Assembly (NCBI RefSeq): GCF_947503795.1
Contig: NZ_CANNEZ010000001.1
Coordinates: 921,001-985,000 of the forward strand
DNA length: 64,000 nt
Direction of reading: 5' to 3'
Source: an uncultured Jannaschia sp.
Lineage (GTDB): Bacteria > Pseudomonadota > Alphaproteobacteria > Rhodobacterales > Rhodobacteraceae
Positions 39,381-47,743 of the stretch are shown piece by piece. Under the pieces are notes generated by a model. It was not told the origin of the DNA. It worked only from the letters and a program-made list of their open reading frames with translations, and searched no databases. Position 1 is the first letter of the stretch; every line of letters begins with the position of its first letter. The translations under genes were made by a program, and so were the position numbers.

Positions 39381-39524
39381 ATGTCCAACGTCATCAAAGC
39401 CGTCGTCGGTCTGGCCGCGCTCACCGCGCTGTCGGGCTGCTTCCTCTCGAATCCCGAGCCGGAAGAGATCATCATCGTCGAGCCCGCACCCGTCGTGGTC
39501 GAGCCCGTCAGCGGCAAGTACTGA
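39381..39524 (+). CDS. Small lipoprotein, 47 aa (paralog of the gene at 39006)
   Basis: MSNVIKAVVGLAALTALSGC is the signal and lipobox (LSGC, lipidated Cys 20), followed by FLSNPEPEEIIIVEPAPVV and a terminal VEPVSGKY. The EEI-x-x-VEP pattern and the VSxK[F/Y] end are shared with the 39006 product, so the two are paralogs. GGAG at 39371-39374 serves as ribosome site. Function unknown. Confidence 0.75.
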   Translation: MSNVIKAVVGLAALTALSGCFLSNPEPEEIIIVEPAPVVVEPVSGKY

Positions 39525-39584
39525 TACGCGCACGGGGCGGGGCTTCGACCTCGCCCCGGCCACCCCGACCGCGGGCGCCGCGAC

Positions 39585-39995
39585 ATGAGCGGCGGGCGCG
39601 ATCCGATGCACAAGCATCGCGGTTTTCCGGGCCGTCTTCCGGGCACCGATCTCCAGTTCACCATCCGGCGCGCGAACCCCAAGGGCGTGACGCCTCTGAA
39701 GCGGCTCGAACGCTACCGCGACCGGCGCCATACCGATCGGCTGGCGGACGCAGCGTTTCTCGGCGCGCTCTGGGACCATTTCGAGGACCAGCCTTTCGAG
39801 CGCGGCAATCTCGACGCCGGACGACTATCCTGGCTCTTCGGGCGCGAGGTGGTCCCGGCGGAGGAGCCGTTCGATCCCGCCTCCTACGACGCGATGCTCC
39901 GGATCGACGAGCGTCAGGCCCGTGCCTCCTTTCCGGACGTGTTCGCCGAGGATGATGCGCCATCGGGCGATACGGATGACGAGGATTGGGCGTGA
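39585..39995 (+). CDS. Hypothetical protein, 136 aa
   Basis: No recognised domain. Basic N-terminus (HKHRGFPGRLPGTDLQFTIRR read as shorter pieces GFPGRLPGTD and KGVTPLKRLERYRDRRHTD), then an acidic C-terminus ending DDAPSGDTDDEDWA. No signal or membrane segment. A terminator-like hairpin follows at 40035. No clear Shine-Dalgarno before 39585, and an internal ATG at 39606 is possible. Likely real, but weakly supported. Confidence 0.5.
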   Translation: MSGGRDPMHKHRGFPGRLPGTDLQFTIRRANPKGVTPLKRLERYRDRRHTDRLADAAFLGALWDHFEDQPFERGNLDAGRLSWLFGREVVPAEEPFDPASYDAMLRIDERQARASFPDVFAEDDAPSGDTDDEDWA

Positions 39996-40034
39996 AGGCG
40001 CCGATCCGGACCCCCCATGGGCGGAGGAGCGCCG

Positions 40035-40063
40035 ATGGCGCCGAGCGCGCCATTTTGCGTTTT
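40035..40063 (+). terminator. Rho-independent terminator after the 136-aa ORF
   Basis: ATGGCGC-CGAGC-GCGCCAT (40035-40053), seven pairs, followed by TTTGCGTTTT. It closes the 39585-39995 gene. The gap 39996-40302 otherwise shows no recognisable gene. Confidence 0.7.
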
Positions 40064-40302
40064 GACGTGCGCCCCGCCCGGCGCAGCGTGACGTCGTGCC
40101 CCACCGGCCCGATCCTCTCCGGGAGATGGCCGGACACGCACGAGTGGAACCGTACCCCTTCCCCTCCCGGACGATGGGTCTGCCTGCGGGCCGAGCCATC
40201 GTCCGGACCCTTTTCCGACTGCGCCATACAGGCAGAAGCGCGGCGGTTCGGGGGAGGATGCGGACCCGCTCTGACAATAACGAAGAAGGCAGGAGCAGTT
40301 CC

Positions 40303-40509
40303 ATGTTCAACACACCCATTCGGGCCGCCGGCATCGTCGCCGCGCTGGCCCTGTCCGGCTGCATCGGGACCGATGTGGAGCGTGCCGCGGGCGGCGCGGT
40401 CCTCGGCGGACTCGGCGCCAAGGCGCTGGACGGAAACGTCGCGGCGGGCGTCCTCATCGGCGCGGCCGGCGGCGCGCTGGCCGACGACGTGGCGGATTGG
40501 GGGCGGTAA
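40303..40509 (+). CDS. Small glycine-zipper lipoprotein, 68 aa
   Basis: MFNTPIRAAGIVAALALSGC is the signal with lipobox (Cys 20), followed by IGTDVERAAGGAVLGGLGAK and a Gly/Ala-rich stretch with GxxxG spacing (VLIGAAGGALADDV). Glycine-zipper lipoproteins of this kind are common in proteobacteria and can associate with the envelope. It is paralogous to the next gene. ATG 40303 is preceded by AGGAGCAG. Confidence 0.75.
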   Translation: MFNTPIRAAGIVAALALSGCIGTDVERAAGGAVLGGLGAKALDGNVAAGVLIGAAGGALADDVADWGR

Positions 40510-40517
40510 TCCGCCAC

Positions 40518-40541
40518 GGCCGCGGAACTTTTCACGCGGCC
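40518..40541 (+). terminator. Hairpin after the 68-aa lipoprotein gene
   Basis: GGCCGCG (40518-40524) pairs with CGCGGCC (40535-40541) across a 10-nt loop and is followed by TTGC only. A weak terminator or leader structure for the next gene. Confidence 0.4.
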
Positions 40542-40599
40542 TTGCAACCCGGTGCCAAATCGGTGCGTTACGGTCAGGCATAACCTACGGAGATTTTCC

Positions 40600-40794
40600 A
40601 TGCATCGTACCTTCATCGTGCCCGCCATCGCCCTCGTCACGCTGCTCGCAGCTTGCAACACCGGCTCGGATCTCGAGCGCGCGGCCGTCGGCGGCCTCAT
40701 CGGTTGTGCCGTGGGCGAGATCGTTCAGGACGGCGCATGTGTCGCGGGTGGTGCCATCGGCGCCGCGGGCGGCGCGCTGGCCAACGACATCTGA
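40600..40794 (+). CDS. Small glycine-zipper lipoprotein, 64 aa
   Basis: MHRTFIVPAIALVTLLAAC is the signal and lipobox (Cys 19), then NTGSDLERAAVGGLIGCAVGE and GAIGAAGGALANDI. It aligns with the 40303 product over most of its length ([ST]D-[LV]-ERAA-x-G, GAAGGALA[ND]D[IV]) and has two further cysteines. A shared GTTACGGTCAGG box lies 22 nt before the ATG. Function unknown; probably a lipid-anchored envelope protein. Confidence 0.75.
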   Translation: MHRTFIVPAIALVTLLAACNTGSDLERAAVGGLIGCAVGEIVQDGACVAGGAIGAAGGALANDI

Positions 40795-40828
40795 TCACCG
40801 GCCCCTCGGGGCCGCCGAAACCAGCTTC

Positions 40829-40865
40829 GGGGCTGTCCGGTCATGTGACCGGGCGGCCCTTTTTT
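40829..40865 (+). terminator. Strong rho-independent terminator before pccA
   Basis: A GC-rich stem formed by GGGGCTGTCCGGTCA and TGACCGGGCGGCCC, with a two-nt loop, is followed by TTTTTT. It ends the lipoprotein transcript, so pccA needs its own promoter or read-through from pccB. Confidence 0.8.
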
Positions 40866-40902
40866 GCGTCGGCCCGGCGGAAGACCGGGCGAGGGGGACC
40901 GC

Positions 40903-42930
40903 ATGTTCGAGAAGATCCTGATCGCCAACCGGGGCGAGATCGCCTGCCGCGTCATCAAGACGGCGCGCCGCATGGGCATCAAGACGGTGGCCGTCTATTC
41001 CGACGCCGATCGCAATGCGCTGCACGTCAAGATGGCGGACGAGGCGGTGCATATCGGCCCGCCGCCCGCCAACCAGTCCTATATCGTGATCGACCGCATC
41101 ATGGATGCCATCCGCCAGACCGGCGCGCAGGCGGTGCATCCGGGCTACGGCTTTCTCAGCGAGAACCCGAAATTCGCCGAGGCGCTGGAGGCCGAGGGCG
41201 TCGCCTTCATCGGCCCGCCCAAGCGCGCGATCGAGGCGATGGGTGACAAGATCACGTCGAAGAAGATCGCCCAGGAGGCAGGGGTCAGCACGGTGCCCGG
41301 CCATATGGGCCTGATCGAGAACGCCGATGAGGCGATCCGCATCTCGGGCGAGATCGGCTATCCGGTGATGCTCAAGGCCAGCGCGGGCGGCGGCGGCAAG
41401 GGCATGCGGATCGCGTGGTCCGAGGACGAGGTGGCCGAAGGCTTCCAGGCGTCGAAGAACGAGGCGGCGTCGAGCTTCGGCGACGACCGCATGTTCATCG
41501 AGAAATTCGTCACCCAGCCGCGCCATATCGAGATCCAGGTGCTGTGCGACCAGCACGGCAACGGCGTCTATCTGGGCGAGCGTGAGTGTTCCATCCAGCG
41601 CCGCAATCAGAAGGTTGTCGAGGAGGCGCCGTCACCGTTCCTCGATCCCGAAACGCGCCGCGCCATGGGCGAGCAGAGCCTCGCGCTGGCCCATGCGGTC
41701 GGCTACGCCAGCGCGGGCACGGTCGAGTTCATCGTCGATGGCGACCGCAATTTCTATTTCCTCGAGATGAACACCCGGCTTCAGGTCGAGCATCCGGTGA
41801 CCGAGCTGATCACCGGCGTCGACCTCGTGGAGCACATGATCCGCGTCGCCGCGGGCGAGACGCTCGCTATGGCGCAGGAGGATGTGACCCTGACCGGCTG
41901 GGCGATGGAGAGCCGTCTTTACGCCGAAGATCCCTATCGCGGCTTCTTGCCCTCGATCGGCCGGCTGTCGCGCTACCGCCCGCCCGCCGAAACCGAGGGC
42001 TACCTGCCCGGCACCGCCGGTGGCGCGGTGGGCGACGTCGTCGTGCGCAACGATACCGGCGTCTACGAGGGCGGCGAGATCAGCATGTTCTACGACCCGA
42101 TGATCGCCAAGCTCTGCACCTGGGGCCCGGATCGGGCAGCGGCCATCGCGGCGATGCGCGACGCGCTGGATGGGTTCGAGGTCGAGGGGATCGGGCACAA
42201 CCTGCCCTTCCTCAGCGCGGTGATGGACCACCCCAAGTTCGTCGCGGGCAACATGACGACCGCCTTCATCGCCGAGGAATATCCTGACGGGTTCGAGGGC
42301 GTGGACCTGCCCGAGGATCATCTGCGCCGCATCGCCGCCGCCTGCGCCGCGATGCACCGGGTGGCCGAGATCCGGCGCACCCGCGTGTCGGGCCGGATGG
42401 ACAACCACGAGCGAAAGGTCGGCTCGGATTGGGTGGTGACCTTGGGCGGCGCGCGATTCGAGACGGTGATCGCGGCCGATCCCGACGGCTCGGACGTGAC
42501 GATCGAGGGCGAGACGCTGCGCGTCACCGGCGCCTGGACGCCGGGCGACGCGCTGGCCCGGATGGAGGTCGCGGGCGCGCCCGTGGTGATGAAGGTCGGC
42601 AAGATATCGGGCGGGTTCCGCATCCGCACGCGCGGCGCGGACCTGCGCGTCCATGTCCGCACGCCCCGGCAAGCCGAGCTGGCCGCGCTGATGCCCGAGA
42701 AGGTGCCGGCGGATACCTCGAAGCTGCTTCTCTGCCCGATGCCCGGCCTGATCGTGCGCGTCGACGTGGCCGAGGGCGACGAGGTGCAGGAGGGGCAGGC
42801 GCTGGCCGTGGTCGAGGCCATGAAGATGGAGAACATCCTGCGCGCCGAGCGCCGCGGCACCGTCTCGAAGGTCAATGCGGCGGCGGGCGACAGCCTCGCG
42901 GTGGACGACGTGATCCTCGAGTTCGAGTAG
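40903..42930 (+). CDS. pccA: Propionyl-CoA carboxylase alpha subunit (biotin carboxylase + BCCP)
   Basis: The 675-aa product contains an N-terminal biotin carboxylase (MFEKILIANRGEIACRVI; ATP-grasp GGGGKGMRI, catalytic EMNTRLQVEHPVTE), a connecting BT domain, and a C-terminal biotinyl domain with VVEAMKMENIL (biotinylated K641, 35 residues from the end). With PccB it forms an (alpha-beta)6 enzyme. A strong terminator separates it from the lipoprotein genes. Start ATG 40903 has a GGGGG-type ribosome site. Confidence 0.98.
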   Translation: MFEKILIANRGEIACRVIKTARRMGIKTVAVYSDADRNALHVKMADEAVHIGPPPANQSYIVIDRIMDAIRQTGAQAVHPGYGFLSENPKFAEALEAEGVAFIGPPKRAIEAMGDKITSKKIAQEAGVSTVPGHMGLIENADEAIRISGEIGYPVMLKASAGGGGKGMRIAWSEDEVAEGFQASKNEAASSFGDDRMFIEKFVTQPRHIEIQVLCDQHGNGVYLGERECSIQRRNQKVVEEAPSPFLDPETRRAMGEQSLALAHAVGYASAGTVEFIVDGDRNFYFLEMNTRLQVEHPVTELITGVDLVEHMIRVAAGETLAMAQEDVTLTGWAMESRLYAEDPYRGFLPSIGRLSRYRPPAETEGYLPGTAGGAVGDVVVRNDTGVYEGGEISMFYDPMIAKLCTWGPDRAAAIAAMRDALDGFEVEGIGHNLPFLSAVMDHPKFVAGNMTTAFIAEEYPDGFEGVDLPEDHLRRIAAACAAMHRVAEIRRTRVSGRMDNHERKVGSDWVVTLGGARFETVIAADPDGSDVTIEGETLRVTGAWTPGDALARMEVAGAPVVMKVGKISGGFRIRTRGADLRVHVRTPRQAELAALMPEKVPADTSKLLLCPMPGLIVRVDVAEGDEVQEGQALAVVEAMKMENILRAERRGTVSKVNAAAGDSLAVDDVILEFE

Positions 42931-42934
42931 GCGG

Positions 42935-43648
42935 GTGCAGGACGGCTGGCCCATTTTCCTCGGGGCGGTGGCGGTGTCGGCCGTCATCCTGTTCGGCTTG
43001 TCCGCCGGGTGGTTCGAGGGCCTGAGCGCACGGGCGCTGAGCGACTGGTTGCGGGGGCTGGACGCGCGCATCTGGCAGGCGGTGATCGCCGGCTTCTTCG
43101 TGGCGGCAGGTTGGCTGGTGAACGGGTGGCAGAACCGGCGGGTTGCGGCCAAGCTGCGGGCCGAGCGGCTGCGCGATGCGCACCGCGCCATCTTCGCCGA
43201 GATCGACGCGAACCTGTCGAACCTGCTGGACGAAGGCGCATTGCGGCGGGCGGGCGCGCAGATGGTGCGGCGGATGCGGGCGGACGCGGGTTTCGTGCCC
43301 CTTGTCCCGCGCGAGAAGCATGACCGGATCTTCAGTGCCCTCGAGGCCGAGATCCATATCCTGCCCCGGGTGACCATCGACCCGATCGTGGCCTATTACT
43401 CGCAGCTCGGCAGTCTGGCCGACCATGTGGAGGACATGCGGGACGGCACGTTCACCATCCTGTCAACGCGTCGGAAGATCGCGATGTATCTGGATTATCT
43501 CTACATGAAGATCGCGGCGTTACGCCTTGGTCGCAAAGCCGTTTGGCTGATCGAGGTCTACGCGCGCGATGGCAAGGATGCGGCCGAAGCGGAGGTCCGG
43601 CGGCTGAACGTCAGTAGCCTTCGGGCCGGGGCCCGGTCCGGCCGGTGA
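42935..43648 (+). CDS. Membrane-anchored hypothetical protein, 237 aa
   Basis: GTG start at 42935, 4 nt after the pccA stop, so translation is likely coupled. N-terminal hydrophobic segment (FLGAVAVSAVILFGLSAGW) and a second one (AVIAGFFVAAGWLVNGW) before a charged helical cytoplasmic part (NRRVAAKLRAERLRDAHRAI). No family recognised; the shape resembles small two-segment proteins with a coiled-coil-like tail. Its 3' end overlaps a reverse-strand short ORF at 43611. Confidence 0.7.
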   Translation: MQDGWPIFLGAVAVSAVILFGLSAGWFEGLSARALSDWLRGLDARIWQAVIAGFFVAAGWLVNGWQNRRVAAKLRAERLRDAHRAIFAEIDANLSNLLDEGALRRAGAQMVRRMRADAGFVPLVPREKHDRIFSALEAEIHILPRVTIDPIVAYYSQLGSLADHVEDMRDGTFTILSTRRKIAMYLDYLYMKIAALRLGRKAVWLIEVYARDGKDAAEAEVRRLNVSSLRAGARSGR

Positions 43649-43715
43649 CCGGCGGGGTCGGAACATACGGGATGTCGTCCGGCGAGGCCTGGCGGGGTGT
43701 GGCTGTCTTGGACAT
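43611..43715 (-). CDS. Small ORF, 34 aa, proline-rich
   Basis: A short reverse-strand ORF encoding MSKTATPRQASPDDIPYVPT and a further 14 residues ending RPEGY, preceded by AAGGAGGACGCC, a strong Shine-Dalgarno. It lies 60 nt downstream of the DUF4174 gene in the same direction and overlaps the end of the forward gene (42935-43648). Product is unstructured in appearance (8 Pro of 34). A credible but unproven small protein. Confidence 0.45.
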   Translation of the reverse strand: MSKTATPRQASPDDIPYVPTPPVTGRTGPRPEGY

Positions 43716-43775
43716 GGCGTCCTCCTTGGACAACAACATAAGCGTCGGCCGGGTGCGTCGCAACTCCTGCAGCAC

Positions 43776-44237
43776 CTACGACCCCTCGCGCAACTCGCGC
43801 TGGCGCATGGGCATCTTGTCGATCGAGCGCGACAGCTCGCGCGTTGTCCAGGGCAGGGGCTTGCGCAGTTTGACCTGCCCGTCCTTGCCGATCAGCACCA
43901 GCATGAAGCCGCGCGGGCGCAGCCGCGTCCGCAGCTCCGACCGGGCGGCGGGATCGGTGTCGACGACGACCACCACGTCCCGGTCGACCATCTCGGAGAG
44001 CCCGTCCTCCAGCTCGCCCATCTGTTCGATGAAGGCGGGGTCGCGCGGCGAGTTGGCGAAGACCACGACGGGCCGCGCGGCATACAGGAACTCCGCGAGG
44101 TCGATCTCGGTCGCGTCGAAGACGAGGGTCGGATCCTCCTCCCACGCGGCCAGCGGATCGAGCGTATCGGCCGCGTGCCCGCCCGCGCCGAAGGTCAGGG
44201 CGGCGGCGAGGATCGGCAAAAATGTCTTGAGCGTCAT
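43776..44237 (-). CDS. DUF4174 domain-containing exported protein
   Basis: The 153-aa product has a signal peptide (MTLKTFLPILAAALTFGAGG, cleavage near HAADT) followed by a thioredoxin-like DUF4174 domain: ARPVVVFANSPRDPAFIEQMGE, VVVVDTDPAARSELR, MLVLIGKDGQVKLRKP. No CxxC is present, so it is not a thiol oxidoreductase. Periplasmic, function unknown. The ATG at 44237 is 169 nt from the forward sulfotransferase-like gene on the other side. Confidence 0.82.
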   Translation of the reverse strand: MTLKTFLPILAAALTFGAGGHAADTLDPLAAWEEDPTLVFDATEIDLAEFLYAARPVVVFANSPRDPAFIEQMGELEDGLSEMVDRDVVVVVDTDPAARSELRTRLRPRGFMLVLIGKDGQVKLRKPLPWTTRELSRSIDKMPMRQRELREGS

Positions 44238-44405
44238 GGGCGTCCGTGTCCGTGCGGTTGCCCTAGATATAGGGGCACGGGCGCGCGGGGCGAAGGCCCC
44301 ACGTCACGGATGCGGCGCTTTTGCCTTGAATTCGCGGGTTAACGCGCCGGTCAGGCATGGTGGGGCAGGCTCCGGGCCGACCCGATATCGCGCCCCGGAG
44401 GTTCC

Positions 44406-45392
44406 ATGCCGCGCCTGACCCAGACCCCGCCCGTTACCCTTCACCTCGGCGCCCATCGCAGCGCGTCCTCGTCACTGCAGCGCCTCCTCGAGCGCAACGA
44501 GACCCATCTGGGCCGCTGCGGCACCGCCATCTGGACGCCGCGCCGCACCCGCGCGGGCCTTCTGACCGGCGTGCTGGGCGATCCGGGCCGCCAGGAGGCG
44601 CGGCGCGACGCCGCGGCACATCGCGCGGCGGGCCGGGTGGCGATGCTGCGCCACGAGATGTCGGGCCAGGGCATGAGCCGCCTGATCGTCTCGGACGAAA
44701 ACGGCTTGGGCGGCCTGCGCGAGAACGTGTTGATGGCGCGGCTCTATCCGACGGTGTCGGGGCGGTTGGCCCGCTTGTCGCTGGTCCTGCCGGGGATCGA
44801 CCGGGTGTGCCTCTGCATCCGTTCGCCCGACAGCTGGTGGTCCAGCGCCTTCGCCTTTCTCATGACGCGCGGCTTCGCGCCGCCCGACCGCGCCACGCTG
44901 GACGCCATCGTGGCCGCGCGGCGCGGCTGGCGTGACGTGATCGCCGACCTTGCGGCGGCGTTGCCGGATGCGCGGCTCACGGTTTGGGACTATGATGGCC
45001 TGGGCGGGCACCCCGAGACGGCCTATGCGCATATGACGGGCCACGCGGCGCGCTACGCCGATGCGGGCCGGGTGAACGCGTCGCCGGGCCTGGCCGATCT
45101 TCGGGCGCGCCTGCGTGACGAGGGCTGTTTCGAGACCGTCGCCGGCGAGGGCGACCGTTTCATGCCCTTCGCGCCCGCGGCGCGCGACCGGCTCCGGACG
45201 CGCCACGCGGCGGATCTCGCCTGGCTGCGCGCGGGCGCGGACGGGCTTGCGACCTATATCGAAGGGGCACGCGACGACGATGCCCCACGGGACGATGGGA
45301 AAGGACGACGGCATGAGCGCCAAGGACACCTCCGACAGGACGGACGGCTCGGGCGGGCCGAGGGACAGATGGGCGCGGCTGGCCGAGGGTGA
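44406..45392 (+). CDS. Sulfotransferase-like hypothetical protein upstream of methylmalonyl-CoA mutase
   Basis: The 328-aa product opens with [21 protein letters not shown], a PAPS-loop-like start (GxxRxxSSSLQ), and later has [15 protein letters not shown], a motif seen in sulfotransferase-like proteins. Sulfotransfer is unproven. GGAGG precedes the ATG at 44406. The last 30 or so residues are Asp/Gly/Arg/Gln-rich and overlap the mutase start by 80 nt, so the natural C-terminus may have been lost by loss of a stop. Its role near the mutase is unknown. Confidence 0.7.
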   Translation: MPRLTQTPPVTLHLGAHRSASSSLQRLLERNETHLGRCGTAIWTPRRTRAGLLTGVLGDPGRQEARRDAAAHRAAGRVAMLRHEMSGQGMSRLIVSDENGLGGLRENVLMARLYPTVSGRLARLSLVLPGIDRVCLCIRSPDSWWSSAFAFLMTRGFAPPDRATLDAIVAARRGWRDVIADLAAALPDARLTVWDYDGLGGHPETAYAHMTGHAARYADAGRVNASPGLADLRARLRDEGCFETVAGEGDRFMPFAPAARDRLRTRHAADLAWLRAGADGLATYIEGARDDDAPRDDGKGRRHERQGHLRQDGRLGRAEGQMGAAGRG

Positions 45393-47478
45393 GCTGCGCA
45401 ACAGGTCGCTGGACGACCTGACCTGGGACACGCTGGAGGGCATTCCCGTCCAGCCGGTCTACACCGCCGACGATCTCGACGGGCTGGACCATCTGGGCAC
45501 GATCCCGGGCGAGGCGCCGTATACGCGGGGCGTGAAGGCCACGATGTACGCGGGCCGGCCCTGGACGATCCGGCAATATGCAGGCTTCTCGACGGCCGAG
45601 GAATCCAACGCGTTTTACCGCCGCGCGCTGGCTGCCGGGCAGCAGGGTGTCTCGGTCGCCTTCGACCTCGCGACCCACCGCGGCTACGACAGCGACCATC
45701 CGCGCGTCGTCGGCGATGTCGGCAAGGCGGGTGTCGCCATCGACAGCGTCGAGGACATGAAGATCCTGTTCGACGGCATCCCGCTGGACCAGGTCAGCGT
45801 CAGCATGACCATGAACGGTGCGGTGATCCCGATCCTCGCGAATTTCATTGTCGCGGGCGAGGAACAGGGCGTCGCGCGGTCGGCCCTGTCGGGCACGATC
45901 CAGAACGACATCCTCAAGGAATTCATGGTGCGGAACACGTATGTGTATCCGCCCGAGCCCTCGATGCGGATCATCGCGGACATCATCGAATACACCGCCG
46001 ACGAGATGCCGAAGTTCAACTCGATCTCGATCTCGGGCTACCACATGCAGGAGGCGGGCGCGAACCTCGTCCAGGAGCTGGCCTTCACGCTGGCCGACGG
46101 GCGCGAATATGTCCGAACCGCCATCGCGCGCGGCATGGATGTCGACCGCTTCGCCGGGCGGCTCAGCTTCTTCTTCGCCATCGGTATGAACATCTTCATG
46201 GAGGCCGCCAAGCTGCGCGCCGCGCGCCTCCTCTGGCACCGCATCATGTCGGAGTTCGAGCCGAAGAACCCCAAATCCTCGATGCTGCGGACCCATTGCC
46301 AGACGAGCGGCGTCAGCCTGCAGGAGCAGGATCCCTACAACAACGTGGTCCGCACGGCCTACGAGGCGCTGGCCGCCGTCCTCGGCGGGACGCAATCGCT
46401 CCACACCAATTCCTTCGACGAGGCGATCGCGCTCCCGACCGAGAACTCCAGCCGGATCGCGCGCAACACCCAGCTCATCCTCCAGGAGGAGACGGGGGTC
46501 ACCAACGTCGTCGACCCGCTAGCCGGGTCCTACTACGTCGAACGGCTGACGGCCGATCTGGCCGAGGCCGCCTGGACGCTCATCGAGGAGGTCGAGGAGA
46601 TGGGCGGCATGACCAAGGCCGTGGCCTCGGGCATGCCCAAGCTGCGCATCGAGGAGAGTGCCGCGACCCGCCAGGCCCTGATCGACCGGGGCGAGGAGGT
46701 GATCGTCGGCGTCAACAAGTACCGCCGCGAAACCGAGGACGCGATCGACATCCTCGATATCGACAATGACAAGGTCCGCGAAGCGCAGGTCGCCCGGCTG
46801 GAGCGCATCCGCGCGTCCCGCGACACGGCCGCCTGCGACGCGGCGCTGGCCGAGGTGACGCGCCGCGCCGCCGAGGGCGGCAACCTTCTGGAAGCGGCGG
46901 TCGAGGCGGCTCGCGCGCGCGCCACGGTGGGGGAGATCTCGATGGCGATGGAAGACGAGTTCGGGCGCCACCGCGCCGAAGTGAAGACCCTCGCGGGCGT
47001 CTACGGCGCCGCCTACGAGGGCGACGAGGGCTTCGCCGCGATCCAGAAGGATGTGGACGCCTTCGCCGAGGAGGAGGGGCGCCGCCCCCGGATGCTGGTC
47101 GTGAAGATGGGACAGGACGGGCACGACCGGGGCGCCAAGGTGATCGCCACGGCCTTCGCGGATATCGGCTTCGACGTCGATGTCGGCCCGCTCTTCCAGA
47201 CCCCCGAGGAGGCGGCGCAGGACGCCATCGACAACGACGTCCACGTGGTCGGCATCTCGAGCCAGGCCGCCGGGCACCGCACGCTCGCCCCGAAGCTGAT
47301 CGAGGCGCTGGCCGCGGCCGACGCCTCCGAGATCATCGTGATTTGCGGCGGTGTCATCCCCCAGCAGGACTACGATTTTCTCAAGCGTGCAGGGGTCGCG
47401 GCGATCTTCGGGCCGGGCACCAACATCCCCGCCGCGGCGCGCGATATCCTCGGGCTGATCCGGGCCGCACGGGACTGA
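45313..47478 (+). CDS. scpA: Methylmalonyl-CoA mutase (adenosylcobalamin-dependent)
   Basis: The 721-aa product is a single-chain mutase. N-terminal catalytic TIM-barrel with [54 protein letters not shown]-terminal B12-binding domain with [15 protein letters not shown] (DxHxxG, axial H604) and [10 protein letters not shown]. It interconverts (R)-methylmalonyl-CoA and succinyl-CoA, the last step for PccAB product, assuming an epimerase elsewhere. Start ATG 45313 ([12 protein letters not shown]) follows family practice. The upstream sulfotransferase-like gene overlaps its first 80 nt. Confidence 0.97.
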   Translation: MSAKDTSDRTDGSGGPRDRWARLAEGELRNRSLDDLTWDTLEGIPVQPVYTADDLDGLDHLGTIPGEAPYTRGVKATMYAGRPWTIRQYAGFSTAEESNAFYRRALAAGQQGVSVAFDLATHRGYDSDHPRVVGDVGKAGVAIDSVEDMKILFDGIPLDQVSVSMTMNGAVIPILANFIVAGEEQGVARSALSGTIQNDILKEFMVRNTYVYPPEPSMRIIADIIEYTADEMPKFNSISISGYHMQEAGANLVQELAFTLADGREYVRTAIARGMDVDRFAGRLSFFFAIGMNIFMEAAKLRAARLLWHRIMSEFEPKNPKSSMLRTHCQTSGVSLQEQDPYNNVVRTAYEALAAVLGGTQSLHTNSFDEAIALPTENSSRIARNTQLILQEETGVTNVVDPLAGSYYVERLTADLAEAAWTLIEEVEEMGGMTKAVASGMPKLRIEESAATRQALIDRGEEVIVGVNKYRRETEDAIDILDIDNDKVREAQVARLERIRASRDTAACDAALAEVTRRAAEGGNLLEAAVEAARARATVGEISMAMEDEFGRHRAEVKTLAGVYGAAYEGDEGFAAIQKDVDAFAEEEGRRPRMLVVKMGQDGHDRGAKVIATAFADIGFDVDVGPLFQTPEEAAQDAIDNDVHVVGISSQAAGHRTLAPKLIEALAAADASEIIVICGGVIPQQDYDFLKRAGVAAIFGPGTNIPAAARDILGLIRAARD

Positions 47479-47486
47479 AACGGGCC

Positions 47487-47519
47487 GGGTCGCAAGGCCG
47501 GATTTTTCCCTTGCGACCC
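47487..47519 (+). terminator. Hairpin after the mutase gene
   Basis: GGGTCGCAAG (47487-47496) pairs with CTTGCGACCC (47510-47519) across a 13-nt loop and is followed by TTT. The right arm contains the TTGCGA -35 element of the following tRNA promoter. Confidence 0.7.
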
Positions 47520-47539
47520 TTTGGACCCTCAACTATCTC
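47511..47539 (+). promoter_or_regulatory. Promoter of tRNA-Gln
   Basis: TTGCGA (47511-47516), exactly 17 nt, TATCTC (47534-47539). The expected start is a few nt before the tRNA at 47552. The -35 box is inside the right arm of the mutase terminator. Confidence 0.65.
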
Positions 47540-47551
47540 ACGCCGCACGGT

Positions 47552-47626
47552 TGGGGTGTGGCGCAGTGGTAGCGCGACGGTTTTTGGTACCGCAGGTCGT
47601 AGGTTCGAATCCTACCACCCCAGCCA
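47552..47626 (+). tRNA. tRNA-Gln (anticodon TTG)
   Basis: TGGGGTG acceptor strand pairs with CACCCCA, D-arm GCGC/GCGC, anticodon loop TTTTGGT giving anticodon TTG (reads CAA and, with modification, CAG), T-arm with GTTCGAATC, and encoded CCA at 47624-47626. Position 27 and 43 (A and C) do not pair, a small irregularity in the anticodon stem. U34 of this tRNA is a substrate position for MnmH, encoded at 53333-54379. Confidence 0.95.
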
Positions 47627-47743
47627 ATCCGCACATCCCCGACAGATCCCTTCCTCCCATGCCGTGCCCGGGTCCTGCACGATCCCGGGCTCGCGCGGCG
47701 TCGCGTTCCGGCTATGCTGCCCCGCGACAGCAGGGAGAGTGCA

